Shown here: piece after piece, positions 1-12,121 of the stretch
How positions within the stretch are numbered: position 1 is the first letter of the stretch
How the letters are laid out: every line of letters starts with the position of its first letter
Origin: Basidiobolus meristosporus CBS 931.73
Taxonomy: Eukaryota; Basidiobolomycota; Basidiobolomycetes; Basidiobolales; Basidiobolaceae
Assembly: GCA_002104905.1 (NCBI GenBank)
Contig: MCFE01000338.1
Span: forward strand, 28,228 to 92,227
DNA: 64,000 nt
Direction: 5' to 3'
The notes under the pieces: generated by a model
Database searches by the model: none
Told to the model about the DNA's origin: nothing
The model's input: only the letters and a program-made list of their open reading frames with translations
Made by a program: the position numbers and the translations under genes

Positions 1-1479
<1,479 letters not shown>

Positions 1480-2573
1480 TCACATGGTTCATCCTTACGT
1501 GCTTAACCAGCACTTAGTCGATTCAATTCGTAATCTAACTTTTGAGCACTCTTCTTCGTGTAATTAGAATTCATCAATTTATAAATTGTATTATTTCAAC
1601 ACATGGCTTACGTAGTTGGGTTTGGAGTCTTAATGATACTGTTTATTGACGGATATTTCTGCAAATGTACATGGGGTATTACCGGGTACCAGGTGGCTTG
1701 TAAAATTGAATGTTACTGTGAATCATCAACGATTGATAGTTGAGAAGGCTCGATAAGATCTACTTCACACCATCCTCAATATCATACATACTGAGTCTAG
1801 GCCTGCTTTTGACTCGCTTCAAAAACCTATGCCGCAATGGTATCCAAGCTTCATGTATTTGGGCGCACGTTGGTTACGACCGGTTAGAATTTCTGTATAT
1901 GGATCCTTTGGGGTTAGCAAAGCAACAAAGCGACGGGAAGCCTGTTCCCAACGAGAGACACCTCGAACCTCCACCACGACATGGAGAATGGTCAACAGAA
2001 TCGAGACGACGACAAATAGCGAGGAATCCATGTTGATGCGAAGTAAGGAATTTATCTTTGAAGAGCAACATTGTTCACGAGTTTTATAGTGTTTTGGAAA
2101 ATTCCGATTAAGAACTCATTGGGTAAGGAGTGGTGGTCACAAGGAAACGGAATAGACCATTATAATGTTGGGCTTTGCCACAATCCATCACGAAATGATT
2201 GTGTGATACAGGTGGTTTAGGATGATTTGCTGCATTGCCAGTGCTTACCTACCACCGCCATTACTACTGACCATGCTCACCACCCCCTATTTAATTTGGG
2301 TTATTTTGGCATCTCATGCACCGGATTGTTCCTTATGCAACGCTGTTATTCTCCTCATGCACTCCGTTGAAAGCGTGAAGAGGTATCATTGCCACCGTCT
2401 CCCCTGCGATCATTGGGGCTGTTAGGGTTTAGTCCCGATTTACCCCAGGTGGATTCATTGCAGTGATTGAAATAGATTTGGAACATTGAACGGTCTTGGA
2501 ACGCGAAAGGCTATTCACCAAGATATCAAGGGTAACTTTATATACGAGTATAGTCTGTGTACAAAATGCTAAA
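1480..2573. other. Intergenic region with one weak small ORF
   Basis: No recognisable gene. It holds the PCNA 3' flank and one possible small secreted ORF on the minus strand (listed separately). The remaining ORFs look like chance frames. Confidence 0.5.
1819..2031 (-). CDS. Possible small secreted protein (hypothetical)
   Basis: A 70-codon minus-strand frame starts with a hydrophobic segment (MDSSLFVVVSILLTILHVVV) that would serve as a signal peptide or membrane anchor, followed by a short polar tail with one cysteine. A TATAAA-like sequence lies about 55 bases upstream on the same strand (2081-2090). I do not recognise the protein. It has no paralogue here and could be a chance ORF. Confidence 0.22.
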   Translation of the reverse strand: MDSSLFVVVSILLTILHVVVEVRGVSRWEQASRRFVALLTPKDPYTEILTGRNQRAPKYMKLGYHCGIGF

Positions 2574-3478
2574 TTAATTGTCTGGTGTACGATTCCAATC
2601 TTGCTCGACTTTTTGGATTAGTTCCTCACGATCAAACTTGCGGACTTCAGTGGCATCACGCCAGGTGAGCAGAGGGTCGGTGAACGGCATCCACAGGCTC
2701 TCAAGGTCGTATTTTTTACGGGATTCTGAAGAAAACAGTTGAACGACCATCTTTGAAAGATCGATCAATGTCCAGTCCTCACTGTTTCGTCCCTCAACGT
2801 GGATATGTGAGGGGATCGACTTATCGAATGGACGGTGGCGCTTGACCTAGACATTTCGTTGGTTAGTATGAGTCGACCACACCCAAACTCCCCAGGAGTC
2901 GTAACAACACTCACCTTGCGTAGTAATTCTTCAGCCAACGAGTCCAAGTGACGAGCGGAAGTTGCTTCCGCGACAATCATATAGTCTGTCCATTCACACT
3001 TTCTGCGCATATCCAACACCACAAGGTTCTGTGCTTTTTCTTTTTTCAGGAAATCGACGCATTTCTCCAACGTCAACAGTCCATCCTCGGCGGTGATTTT
3101 CTCCTCGCTCGTATCGTATCCGCCCCCGGGCTGCAGGTTTTGGGCCTTACGCTGCCAAAGTGGTACGAAGCTGCTTTTGTCTCCGTCGATTAGCGGAGTC
3201 TGCTCGTATTCAGGGTCAACAAACCAGTCGTCGTTGGCATTTTCTTGGTCCTCGTCGTCGTCCTGTAGAGCGAACAACTCGGGAAACTCTTCCGGGTTTA
3301 ATGTTTCTAATTCCTGCTCTTTTGAAACGGGGTCTTTCGAGTCCGTATCCTGTGTGGTGGTTTTCTTGGTGTTGAAGAGTCTATGCTGGAAGGGTGAAGG
3401 TCTCGTAAAGGTAGCCACTCTTATCCCAAGAGTGGCTGTTGTGAATGGGGAGGGAGCCCTGAGGAAATTGCGTAACAT
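2574..3478 (-). CDS. Mitochondrial ribosomal silencing factor, RsfS/ATP25 N-domain family
   Basis: Two exons, 2915..3478 and 2574..2846, with a 68-base intron 2847..2914 carrying a TACTAAC branch point; 278 aa. The N-terminus (MLRNFLRAPSPFTTATLGIR) is basic and hydroxylated, like a mitochondrial presequence, and is followed by an acidic linker. The C-terminal part carries the RsfS (DUF143) signatures: NLVVLDMRRKCEWTDYMIVA, then TSARHLDSLAEELLRK, and after the intron VEGRNSEDWTLIDLSKMVVQ and YDLESLW. In this family (bacterial RsfS, human MALSU1, the N-terminal domain of yeast Atp25) the protein binds uL14 and prevents subunit joining during large-subunit assembly. The M-domain of yeast Atp25 is absent, so this is the short MALSU1-like form. 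Confidence 0.9.
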
Positions 3479-3838
3479 GGGGATATGTGCTATGTGAACA
3501 GGTGAATAGATGGATTTGATACAATTCTATGAAAGGTTTCCTAACCACAAAGTATACTGCAGAACGGACCAAATAACAAAATTCAATTCAATGAAAAAAA
3601 TTTCCTTGTCCAGGTAGCAGTAGATTAAAATTTTGATGTTTTACTCGGGCCAATCATGAATCCGCAATAACGCTTTCTTGCCATAAAAGTCTCTACACAG
3701 TGGTTACATGCGTGACTGCAAAATGAGAAATGAGCTTATCTGCTCCAGCGTTGATTCAAGCAAGTGAACGCTCGATTTTTATTGAAAGTGTAATTATGAC
3801 CAGCAGGATAAAATACCTGATTTGCTATGAACATGGCT
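3479..3838. other. Intergenic, AT-rich
   Basis: About 360 bases containing the RsfS promoter and the downstream flank of the LPMO-like pseudogene. Nothing else is seen. Confidence 0.5.
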
Positions 3839-4289
3839 CTAGTTGATTTTTACATCAGCGCAGTTGACATAGTTCTCGTTAGTAAGTTGGGCATTCCAGT
3901 GGAATCGAAGCACGCACTGCTCACAGACAACCCCCTTGGGCAGTTGCACAGATAGTGCTTTGGTCGCCAGTACGCTCAGCACAATTCCAGGTATGGATTG
4001 TCTTGAACCCGGAGTCTGGGTGGGTTGACAGGTCAATGCTGCAGCTACCCTTGTGTGCAGCACCAATTTCCCAGCTAATTGAGATGCTGGATCCGGACTT
4101 GTAGGCTGTGCTTGGTTTACCAGGAGGGTTACCACCACACGGCATGCTGTTATTTGGGCCACGGGTAATGGTCAGTCCATTGCCCTTATCACCAGGAGGG
4201 GTTCTTACTTCAGGTTTGCTCATATAGCCATGTCCCAGAACGTGAATGATGAACGAAATCAGCAAAGTAATGACGAAAAGTTTGGTCAT
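3839..4289 (-). pseudogene. Small secreted LPMO-like protein, frameshifted copy
   Basis: This is the left member of a tandem pair with the gene at 4811..5272. The frame starts at 4289 with a signal peptide (MTKLFVITLLISFIIHVLG), and the mature chain would begin HGYMSKPEVRTPPGDKG. Reading is lost after CAERTGDQST because of one extra A around position 3954 (GATAGTGC here, GATGTGC in the sister). The original frame then stops at 3921. The rest of the family sequence (LPKGVVCEQCVLRFHWNA) is intact in the next frame down to 3839. The lesion removes the conserved C-terminal strand with its cysteines and NCADV motif. It could be a genuine young pseudogene or a one-base sequencing error. A TATATAATATA promoter box is intact at about 4350-4360. 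Confidence 0.75.
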
Positions 4290-4810
4290 ATTTCTTGGTG
4301 TCTATCCTTGTTGTAGTTGAATGGCAGGTCAAATTGATGAAAGTGGCTTTATATAATATAGCAGCGTACCCCGATCTGATTACAGACCTGACAATAAGGA
4401 TTGCATCTGTTGCAACCGGTATGTAGAAAGTATGATGACCTGAGACTATTACATAATTGATGTGTCCAACGAGACTTCACATTTAGATAGCGAGGAGTAG
4501 TAGAGGTGCATTTTACCCAGGAAATATCATAAACCCCTGATGGTCCTTTGCTCAAGTGAAGAATGAAACTTTCTGTAGATGAAGATTGCGATGAACGCCA
4601 TCTGATTATTAAAACCGTTTCTATCAATGATGTCATCTTCTAACCATAAACTAGGTTCTTATTTTGACAACTAGCTGTAGACGTTAGTGTAGAATTCTCC
4701 CCATGGGATGGATTTTATTTGCTAGAGAAGGTCAGGATACAATGAAATTCGGAATCATGTCCAGCAAGATGCCCAAAGTGACGGTTGGTCTTTACATGAC
4801 AGGGAATGCT
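4290..4810. other. Spacer between the tandem LPMO-like copies
   Basis: Holds the promoter of the left copy (TATA-like box near 4350) and the 3' flank of the right copy. The two copies are similar across the coding parts but not through this spacer. No other gene is seen. Confidence 0.5.
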
Positions 4811-5272
4811 CTAGTTGATTTGTACATCAGCACAGTTGACATAGTTCTCGTTAGTAAGTTGGGCATTCCAGTGGAATCGAAGCACGCACTGCTCACAGAC
4901 AACCCCCTTGGGCAATTGCACAGATGTGCTTTGGTCGCCAGTACGCTCAGCACAGTTCCAGGTATGGATTGTCTTGAACCCGGAGTCTGGGTGGGTTGAC
5001 AGGTCAATGCTGCAGCTACCCTTGTGTGCAGCACCAATTTCCCAGCTAATTGAGATGCTGGATCCGGACTTGTAGGTTGTGCTTGGTTTACCAGGAGGGT
5101 TACCACCACACGGCATGTTGTTGTTTGGGCCACGGGTAATGGTCAGTCCATTGCCCTTATCACCAGGAGGGGTTCTTACTTCAGGACTGGTCATGTGTCC
5201 ATGGGTTGCCACTTGCACAACAAGGACAGCAATAGTGAAGAATGCTAGGAGTATTCTGGAGATGGCAGCCAT
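4811..5272 (-). CDS. Small secreted LPMO-like (copper-binding, chitin-binding type-4-like) protein
   Basis: Intronless, 153 aa. A signal peptide (MAAISRILLAFFTIAVLVVQ) is followed by a mature chain predicted to start with histidine (HGHMTSPEVRTPPGD). That is the hallmark of the histidine brace in lytic polysaccharide monooxygenases. A second conserved histidine lies in the WEIGAAHKGSCS stretch, and the C-terminus has the LPMO-like pattern VCEQCVLRFHWNAQLTNENY followed by NCADVQIN. The predicted mature protein is only about 130 aa, smaller than typical AA9/AA10/AA15 catalytic domains. It may therefore be a minimal LPMO or a copper-binding relative without oxidase activity. A TATTTAAG box lies about 47 bases upstream. 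Its tandem sister at 3839 is frameshifted, so this is probably the functional copy. Confidence 0.75.
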   Translation of the reverse strand: MAAISRILLAFFTIAVLVVQVATHGHMTSPEVRTPPGDKGNGLTITRGPNNNMPCGGNPPGKPSTTYKSGSSISISWEIGAAHKGSCSIDLSTHPDSGFKTIHTWNCAERTGDQSTSVQLPKGVVCEQCVLRFHWNAQLTNENYVNCADVQIN

Positions 5273-6234
5273 TGTGATAGTAAAGCTCTTTTGTGATGTT
5301 CTAGAAGAATTTTACAGCTTAAATAGCTCAAAGTCTTCTCCATGTTGTGTGAATTCAAACCCGATCCCTACTTTGCCCATTCATTTCATACAAGCTGCAT
5401 TCTTGATTTCATATTGGAGTTAGAAATTTTGGTCGGTGTCCCACTACTAATTTTGGAGGGACCGTATTACCCTAGCACTGAATCCTAACACGGAATCCTA
5501 TTGATCGTTGAAAACTGCCTATTCCTCATCAAGGCTACAATGTGATATTTAACTGGTATTTCTCAGGATACTGTCTTATTTTAATGTTTCTTTCACGCAG
5601 GTGCCTTGTCTCACCTTGCATGTGATCGGTTTAATACTTTATGTGAGGTATCGATACTATTTGGGTGTCACGGGGAAGGTAAAAATTAATCGCCGCAAGT
5701 CATGGTAAGAATTGATCCAATGTTGTGTTTCAAGGGAACAGATGTTGTAACATCCACACCATCAACTTGATAACCAATTAGCTATACCTCACTATCACCA
5801 AATACTTTATTCTGGCTTATATTTAAATCGAAATGCTAGATTGTATGATACATACGACTTTACTAGCAAAGTACTAAAAGAAGTAATCAAATATGTATAT
5901 ATTCAAAACGATTTGCTCAGTTGTAGCGGAGAAAACACCGAATAGTGTCACATATTTCCCAAGTTCCAGTTGGAAAATTGACCAGAAGTCTAGCTCAGAC
6001 TGTTCTGTATAAAGTCCTCAGGATTCAGACTATTTGTACATAATAAATACTAGTCATTGCACCACTATCAAGCCCTGTCCTTCAACACTGATGGTATTTC
6101 GAGTACGACACCATGACGTCAATATCAAACTTTTTTAGACAGTTCGAATCGAAAGAAAATCCCATATCAATTCATATAGACTTGATGTCGCATTGATCAC
6201 TTCAGTATTCTTTCTACGCTAGTGACTACCAACA
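5273..6234. other. Intergenic, about 960 bases
   Basis: AT-rich sequence between divergent genes (LPMO-like on minus, SDR on plus). No ORF with protein-like features, repeat or RNA gene is recognised. Confidence 0.5.
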
Positions 6235-7186
6235 ATGACTACTGCTCCAGTTGTAATCATCACCGGCGCATCCCGGGGTATTGGTCGAGCCATCGCTCTG
6301 GACGTCTTGAAACTCGGTGGAAAGGTAATGGCTGTTGCTCGGTCCGAAGCCGAGCTCAAGAAACTACAGGAAGAAGCTGCCAACCCAGAATCCGTTGCAT
6401 ATTTGGTTGGCGATCTTACTGAGGATGCGGTGGTTAAGAAGGTCGTCGAAGAGACAATCAGCAACTTTGGTAGAGTCACCTCTGTTGTCTTGAATGCAGG
6501 GTAGGCGGCTGTTTTTAGAAGTATCACCCAAACGAGTTTTTAATGAGGTTGGAAATGGTAGAGTCATCGAGCCAGTGAAATCAATTGCGACTAGCTCTAT
6601 TGAAGAATGGAAAAAGTAAGAGATCTTGTTTCGTTTGTTGAGAATTTGAGGCTGAATTCAACCTTACTAGACTTTTCGACATCAACTTTTTCTCCGTGCT
6701 GTCTCTTGTGCAACAGTCCCTACCTCACTTGAGAAAAACAAAGGGTAACCTTGTGATGGTGAGCTCGGGAGCAGGGTACAAAGCCTATGAAGGATGGTCT
6801 GCCTACTGCTGGTAATATCGTTATCATATAGAGTTGTTGGTTGCTAATTGGCGCTAACCAAATGTATATTGTACAGCTCAAAAGCCGCCATCAATATGCT
6901 TGCCTTGAGTGTTTCCAAAGAAGAGACTGACGTCAAATCGATCGCTGTTCGTCCAGGTGCGGTTGATACAGATATGCAAAAAACTATTCGCGAGCTAGGT
7001 GTGGGTAACATGGCCGAATACGACTACTCTCGCTTTGTCACAATGAAAACAACCTCTACTCTGGTCAAGCCAGAAGATTGCGGCTATGTGATGGCCAAGC
7101 TGGCAGTTCAGGGTGTTCCAGCTGATCTCAATGGTGAATTTGTTAGCTGGGACGATGTTGCTTTGAAGGACTACAGAAGAGAATGA
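6235..7186 (+). CDS. Short-chain dehydrogenase/reductase, benzil reductase (Irc24/YIR036C)-like
   Basis: Four exons: 6235..6500, 6562..6615, 6671..6811, 6877..7186; 256 aa. It is a classical SDR. The N-terminal Rossmann cofactor motif is TGASRGIG (residues about 10-17), followed by a basic/serine stretch (VARSEAE) suggesting NADPH preference. NAG lies at the exon 1/2 junction, the catalytic serine in VMVSSGAGYKAYEG, and the YxxxK catalytic pair (YCCSK) spans the third intron. The PGAVDTDMQ segment and the C-terminus ending WDDVALKDYRRE resemble the yeast Irc24/YIR035C cytosolic reductases. Substrate cannot be determined from sequence. All introns are 55-65 bases with normal GT-AG ends. The gene is convergent with the GST downstream. 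Confidence 0.88.
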
Positions 7187-7304
7187 GGTCGTAAAGAAAT
7201 ATACCATTTTTGAATCTGAAGTCCTGTTTGTTGAATAAAGGCAGTACCAATCTAATCTAGAATGACTCGAAGAATGCAATCATTTATTTCTAGTGTTTAA
7301 ATGA

Positions 7305-8020
7305 CTAAAGCTTGGATGCTAGGGTTCCTTCAAAAGTCTTCTTGAATGATTCCCTTTCAATAATTCTCTTGTACCAAGCGCTTAATTTAGGATAATCTCC
7401 ATCGCTGGTTAGAACTTGCCTTCGGGGATCACCGCCAGGTCGGAAAGTGGGGGGATCAAGAATAAATCAGCCCAAGTCAAAGTGTTGCCCATCACATAGG
7501 GCCCCGCTTCGTCCAGCATATCCTCAACTATTCTCAAAACCTCCTCCATCTCCTCGACTCCTTGTTTAATGCTGTCTTTGATATCATTTTCACTCTTGCC
7601 TTCATTTTGGAGCGAGAGACGAGGCTTGACTACGCCGTGCTCAACTCGGTTAAATACGAACTGGGAGATAAACGAGATCCAACGGTTTAGAATGGCATTG
7701 GCTTGTACATTCTCTCTCTCGGGTCGAAGCTTGGATTTGTCTTGGAAGGCCTCCTCGATATAATTGGCGATTGCTACTGACTCGAACAACCAAAAGCCAT
7801 TGTGAGAAAAGGAGGGTATGAATCCCAAGGGGTGGTGGGTTTTTGCACCCTCCGAGTGGGGGAGCTCAGGCTGTTGAACGAAATCCAAGCCTTTCTCGTG
7901 GAGCCTTTAAAAGGAGGATTAGCAGTCAGACTGTAAACTCAAATCCTTCCTACTTTACCCTAATGCAATAGTGCGCGTAAAAGTGGATACTGGGTTCCCG
8001 ACAAGGATGATACTTGACAT
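7305..8020 (-). CDS. Glutathione S-transferase (theta/Ure2-like), with an apparent 1-base frameshift
   Basis: Exon 1 is 7959..8020 (MSSIILVGNPVSTFTRTIAL, the thioredoxin-fold start with catalytic-serine-type STFTRT). A 54-base intron 7905..7958 separates it from exon 2. Exon 2 carries the glutathione-binding region (PLGFIPSFSHNGFWLFES, with the ES pair) and the helical C-domain (LTWADLFLIPPLSDLAVIPE). The frame stops at 7409 just after PEGKF, but the expected GST C-terminus (DGDYPKLSAWYKRIIERES) continues in another frame to a stop at 7305. One extra T in the TT run near 7412 would restore a continuous 220-aa protein. So there is one missing base, either real or a sequencing error. Confidence 0.82.
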
Positions 8021-8413
8021 GACTTCAATATGGCTAAGATGCGAAGCAAGGCCAACAAAAGGCACAATGGAAGTACTGATGAGATAATCGACCATTGTGA
8101 CGTAAGATCTCGATAGGATCACCCCTCCATATTGATTCATTGGTATTTGGATGGAGGTCTTGGTGTCGGTTGCACCCACGCATTCCACATATCGGCCTAA
8201 GCCAAGGGACTCCTCCCTGAATTAGGACGTTTTCACTGACACATTAATCAAGATATATATGGGGATTGGGCAGAGAACAATGGAGCACTTCCCGCTAAGC
8301 CATCTGCTTCAGGTCAGCTTATGGATCGGTATAAGCCAAATCTCCACCGTTCAGGGTCTTGTTACCTCTTCTGGCAGGGCTTTAACAGAAAGGTGTCGGA
8401 ATTTTAATCTTTA
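8021..8413. other. Divergent promoter region, GST / zinc-finger gene
   Basis: About 390 bases between two divergent starts. It includes a TATATAT stretch near 8254-8260. No further gene is seen. Confidence 0.45.
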
Positions 8414-9956
8414 ATGGAGCTGAATCTCCTTATCAATCGAGCAAAAGCCCTCCTCCAGCCTTATAACTCGTCTACGTCGACAGTAGAGCCAGTAATGAGC
8501 CTTGAATACGGATGTGAAGCGGCATCTCATAAAAAGACATCATCGTTTACTATTGGAGATTCTTGCATTCTTTGCTCTCCGAACTTCCCAGAGACATCTG
8601 CTTCAGAATACTACTGGAGAAATCTTCTCAGCATGTCGTCGGTCCGTGCGCCACCATCACCCGACTCCACCGCAAATCCTCAACAAGACATCGCACCTGA
8701 GCCTAGCTCTTCTAAATCCAAACCAAAAAAAAATAAAGCCAGCTCCGAAGCCCCCTTTACATCCAAGTTTTCAATCCACGAATCCCCTGATATTCCTAAC
8801 TCATTCTCCAGTGCTTTCAGCACCTTCTCCCTGAACTCCACCCACCAACCTCCCAACTCCAATGCCACTCCAGAGAAACCCTACGCCTGTAACCAGTGCG
8901 ACCAGACTTTCAGCCGCCACCATAACCTCAAGTCGCACTATTTGACGCACAATCAGGAGCGTCAGCATCAATGTACAATATGCCATCACTTCTTTAGACG
9001 CCAGCATGATCTCAAAAGACATTTGAAGCTTCACACTGGAGAGCGCCCTCATGAGTGCGAAACATGTGGCCGGACCTTTGCCAGATTAGATGCATTGAAT
9101 CGCCATCGGAAAGCCGAAAGCGGGACTGGGTGCAGCACCTCAAAGAACCGGGGGAAAGTGGCGATCGTTCCACACGACGCCTTCTCTTCTGAGCCAGCAT
9201 CCAGCAGTCTTCACCAGCAAGATCAGAAACAGCCCCCGCTCCGGATCGCCACATCAATGCATCAATCCAGCTCAACGGAGTATATTTTCTATCACCACTC
9301 TCCTCTTGACCACGATTCCTCCATTGAACTGAACTCCCCCACTATTCCCTCATCCTCATCACAGCCACCGGGTGGTCCTACATTACCAAATCCAGCCTCT
9401 CCCCAATCAATGCAAATATGGCAGGTGAGTGGTGACTCGATTTTTCTGGTTATGCACGCTGCACTCACAACCTCTCTTCCTTTTCCCGCTCCAGATGTAC
9501 CAAGCCCCCCGAGAAGCTACACCTGACGGCATCTCGCATTCAGTCCATCCCAATCGAGCCAGTGTGGAGGACAGGCATCTTTCTGAGAGGGAGCACTCCT
9601 ATGAGCTGCAAAGGGGCTCTTCGGTCTCCACTTTATCGGACGAGGAAGGTAAATCTGGCTACGACAGAAGTCATCTCTACTCGGAAGAGTACCTGCAGGA
9701 GCGAAACAAGTATCTTGAATCAAGAGTGAGCGAGCTGGAGCACGAAGTAATAGCTGAGCGGAAGCTGCGGAGGCATCGAGAGTATCTCGAGGAGCGTGTC
9801 CGAGAACTGGAGATTGAGGTAAACCATCTTGTGTACACCGTTGGAAACCACGCAGACTTCTCAACGGCCCAAAAATCTCTAGAAATCGCTGCTCAAAAGC
9901 CTACTCATCGAAAGAAGGGACGAGTCCAACGCCACGCAATACAAGCCTTCCTTTGA
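8414..9956 (+). CDS. C2H2 zinc-finger transcription factor with C-terminal coiled coil
   Basis: Two exons, 8414..9424 and 9495..9956, with a 70-base intron at 9425..9494; 490 aa. Low-complexity Ser/Pro-rich N-terminus. At about residues 157-240 there are two canonical C2H2 fingers (CNQC...HHNLKSHYLTH and CTIC...HDLKRHLKLH) joined by a TGERP linker to a third, degenerate finger (CETCGRTFARLDALNRHRK ending in Cys). That C2HC third finger with FARLDALNRH is typical of the Crz1-like fungal group. The exon after the intron encodes a long heptad-rich helix (YLQERNKYLESRVSELEHEV onward), probably a dimerisation coiled coil. The pairing of Crz1-like fingers with a C-terminal coiled coil is uncommon. 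Targets are unknown. An earlier or later in-frame Met start is possible. Confidence 0.85.
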
Positions 9957-10477
9957 AAAGAAGCGAAAATCCACCTGATTTGAGCCGCTTGGATGCATAG
10001 ATTTAATGCAGAATGTGAATAGCAAAGCTTATAATTGATTAAGCTTAGTTGATTTTCCTTGTAATATATTTTCCCTTCTATATATAAATATGCATGGTAA
10101 TCTGGACTCTACGGAGCAGTGGAATGGGGCCATCATGGCCACTCACCAAAAATGATTGTTTGCACATTCAATCGGGTATTCCAGCGTTTCCGAAATCTAG
10201 ATGCTGGCAACCAACACAACGCCTTTGCAGAACTGAACATACCTGGATAGCGACGTAATTGTTGTTCAGATTGGGTTGTTAGCAGAGCGGGAAACAAGAG
10301 CTATTAGCTGGTGATGGGGCTAAATATAGCGCTTGGCACCAGGGGTCTCTGATTGGTTCCGAGTTTAGAAAGATTAATTTCGTGCATAGGTCTGAATCGG
10401 TTATATCCAACAAAATACAACCGGGACGATATATATGTCGTGAAGCACTAATCGCACGCTACGTTATCCTTGAAAAA
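9957..10477. other. Intergenic
   Basis: About 520 bases with no recognisable gene. A TATATAT sequence near 10429-10435 lies about 45 bases upstream of the lyase start and is the likely promoter. Confidence 0.5.
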
Positions 10478-11434
10478 ATGAAGCCTTCTTTACAGTGCTT
10501 TACAGCCTTGCTAACGATAGCCTCGGTTTGTTCCCAAGACTTGGCTTCGAGCCTGGGTCTGACCTCTAGCTGGCAGCCAGCCATCAACTCCGACAATCCG
10601 ACCGACTCGAAAATCGGCAACTGGAATTTTGTATCGTCAACCAAGGCGTCGCTAGACAACCTGAAAGTGGTCGTGGACCCAATCACCAACACCACCCAAA
10701 AGGTCTATAGCGTATTTTACCCCAAAGATAGTTACAGTTTAAAATCCTCGCCATTAGGTGGTGTCGAATTTTTCTCCCAGCCATTCGTGGGGCAGAACTT
10801 CGACCGCGCCTTACTAAGTTACGAAGTTGGTTTCCCAGCTAGCTTCCAATGGCAGAAAGGCGGAAAGCTTCCTGGTCTGTTTGGTGGTGATGCTAAACAA
10901 GGCTGCACTGGTGGTGAAGTAAGCAATGGCGACAGCTGCTTCTCTGCGCGGTTGATGTGGAGAGAGCGCGGCTCTGGGGAGGTCTATGCGTATATTCCCA
11001 ACAGCAAAGACCTCTGCTCCAATCCCCGAGCCACTTGTCGTGACAAATATGGGGTGTCGTTAGGGCAGGGTTTACCGTTCAGTCTTGGAGTTTGGAATAA
11101 GGTTCAGCTCTATATTCAATTGAACACGCCAGGGAAAAGCAACGGTGTTCTGAAATTGTACCTTAACGACAAAGAGTGGATGGAGATGTCGGGCATGGTT
11201 TTCCGGAAAACTGGAGCATTCGCCATCAACAACGTGCTGTTCAGTACGTTCTTCGGTGGTGGCGACCCCTCTTACGCCACACCAGTGGATACCTATACTT
11301 ACTATCGTAACATCCAACTAAATGTTGGTGACCCGGTACAACTTAGCTCAGGTCACTCCATTCTAGGCACAGGTCTGCATACTTGGGCATCCCTTCTGTC
11401 TGGGTTAGCGGTGTGCTGGTGCTATTTACTTTAG
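10478..11434 (+). CDS. Secreted polysaccharide lyase family 14-like protein, possibly GPI-anchored
   Basis: Single exon. The start at 10478 gives a clean signal peptide (MKPSLQCFTALLTIASVCSQ) and a 318-aa product; upstream in-frame codons lack this. The body matches the PL14 (glucuronan/alginate lyase-like) beta-jelly-roll pattern: the YSVFYPKDSYS region, GGVEFFSQPF, LSYEVGFPASFQWQKGGKLP, GLFGG, the WRERGSGEVYAYIP strand, GVWNKVQLYIQLNTPGKSNG, and the FGGGDPSYATP plus YYRN strand near the end. Predicted role: beta-elimination of uronic-acid polysaccharides outside the cell. The C-terminus ends in a serine-rich stretch and a hydrophobic tail (GLHTWASLLSGLAVCWCYLL), which could be a GPI-attachment signal. 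Substrate is inferred only from family. Confidence 0.82.
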   Translation: MKPSLQCFTALLTIASVCSQDLASSLGLTSSWQPAINSDNPTDSKIGNWNFVSSTKASLDNLKVVVDPITNTTQKVYSVFYPKDSYSLKSSPLGGVEFFSQPFVGQNFDRALLSYEVGFPASFQWQKGGKLPGLFGGDAKQGCTGGEVSNGDSCFSARLMWRERGSGEVYAYIPNSKDLCSNPRATCRDKYGVSLGQGLPFSLGVWNKVQLYIQLNTPGKSNGVLKLYLNDKEWMEMSGMVFRKTGAFAINNVLFSTFFGGGDPSYATPVDTYTYYRNIQLNVGDPVQLSSGHSILGTGLHTWASLLSGLAVCWCYLL

Positions 11435-12121
11435 ATGATTCAGTTTCATTTTCATTAGTATACCACTACCCTACTACCTCACTACCCAATGTAACCTAGT
11501 TATCCCTAACTTAATTAAGCGTTTTTGTCTAATACCTGTGCTTGAGCATGTGGAGGTTTAAGCAACATGCAGAAATAAACTTGGAAACAAACACCATCGG
11601 TGGGTTTGATATGTATCACTTCACCAAATATGGGCAACACAGGTCGGTGTGGACAGAGCACGTTGTGATGGAGCACATGTGCTGAGCCCTAATAACGCTT
11701 CAGCCTCATCGTCCATGATCTAACATGGAGGTAAAGCCAAGCTCATGCATTGTAAAATGATCCCTCTTCCGCCCCTATCAGTCTTGAACAGCGTAATATC
11801 GATAATCCGATAACAGACAGGATTATCCAATAATCGAGGGTATGCTGTGACTCACCAAATGTCAACGTTTGACACTGATTTCTTGCGTTACCTTTTGACA
11901 CTCCATTGCAGATTAAGAGCGATTTCAAATGGCTAGGAAATTATATTGCAATCTAAGTGAGATTGTACTTCAATCACATTAGAGGGGGAAGACATACTCA
12001 GGAGGCAGTCACGTTTGATTGAGGGGCATCAATAAGGCAAAAGCGGAGTAAGGGATCCGACGCGTATATATAGCAGCCATCATTCCACCGAGTCAGCATC
12101 ATTCATATTTTTTCTCTGAAT
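11435..12121. other. Intergenic with AGX1 promoter
   Basis: No gene seen. A TATATATA box at about 12065-12072, preceded by ACGCG, lies about 55 bases upstream of the aminotransferase ATG and is its likely core promoter. A short imperfect inverted repeat (ATAATCC/GGATTAT) lies near 11805-11830. Confidence 0.5.

Noticed and set aside
1740-2425. Several ORFs of 60-98 codons
   Set aside because: Overlapping frames in both directions without protein-like composition. Only the minus-strand signal-peptide frame was kept, at low confidence.
3093-3497. 134-codon plus-strand ORF
   Set aside because: Antisense shadow of the RsfS-family exon.
7400-7420. An 11-base intron (GTTCTAACCAG) would restore the GST reading frame
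   Set aside because: Far below any plausible spliceosomal intron length. A one-base deletion in a T run explains the break more simply.
11800-11835. Short inverted repeat ATAATCC/GGATTAT as an operator
   Set aside because: Only 7-8 bp arms in AT-rich DNA, which is expected by chance.
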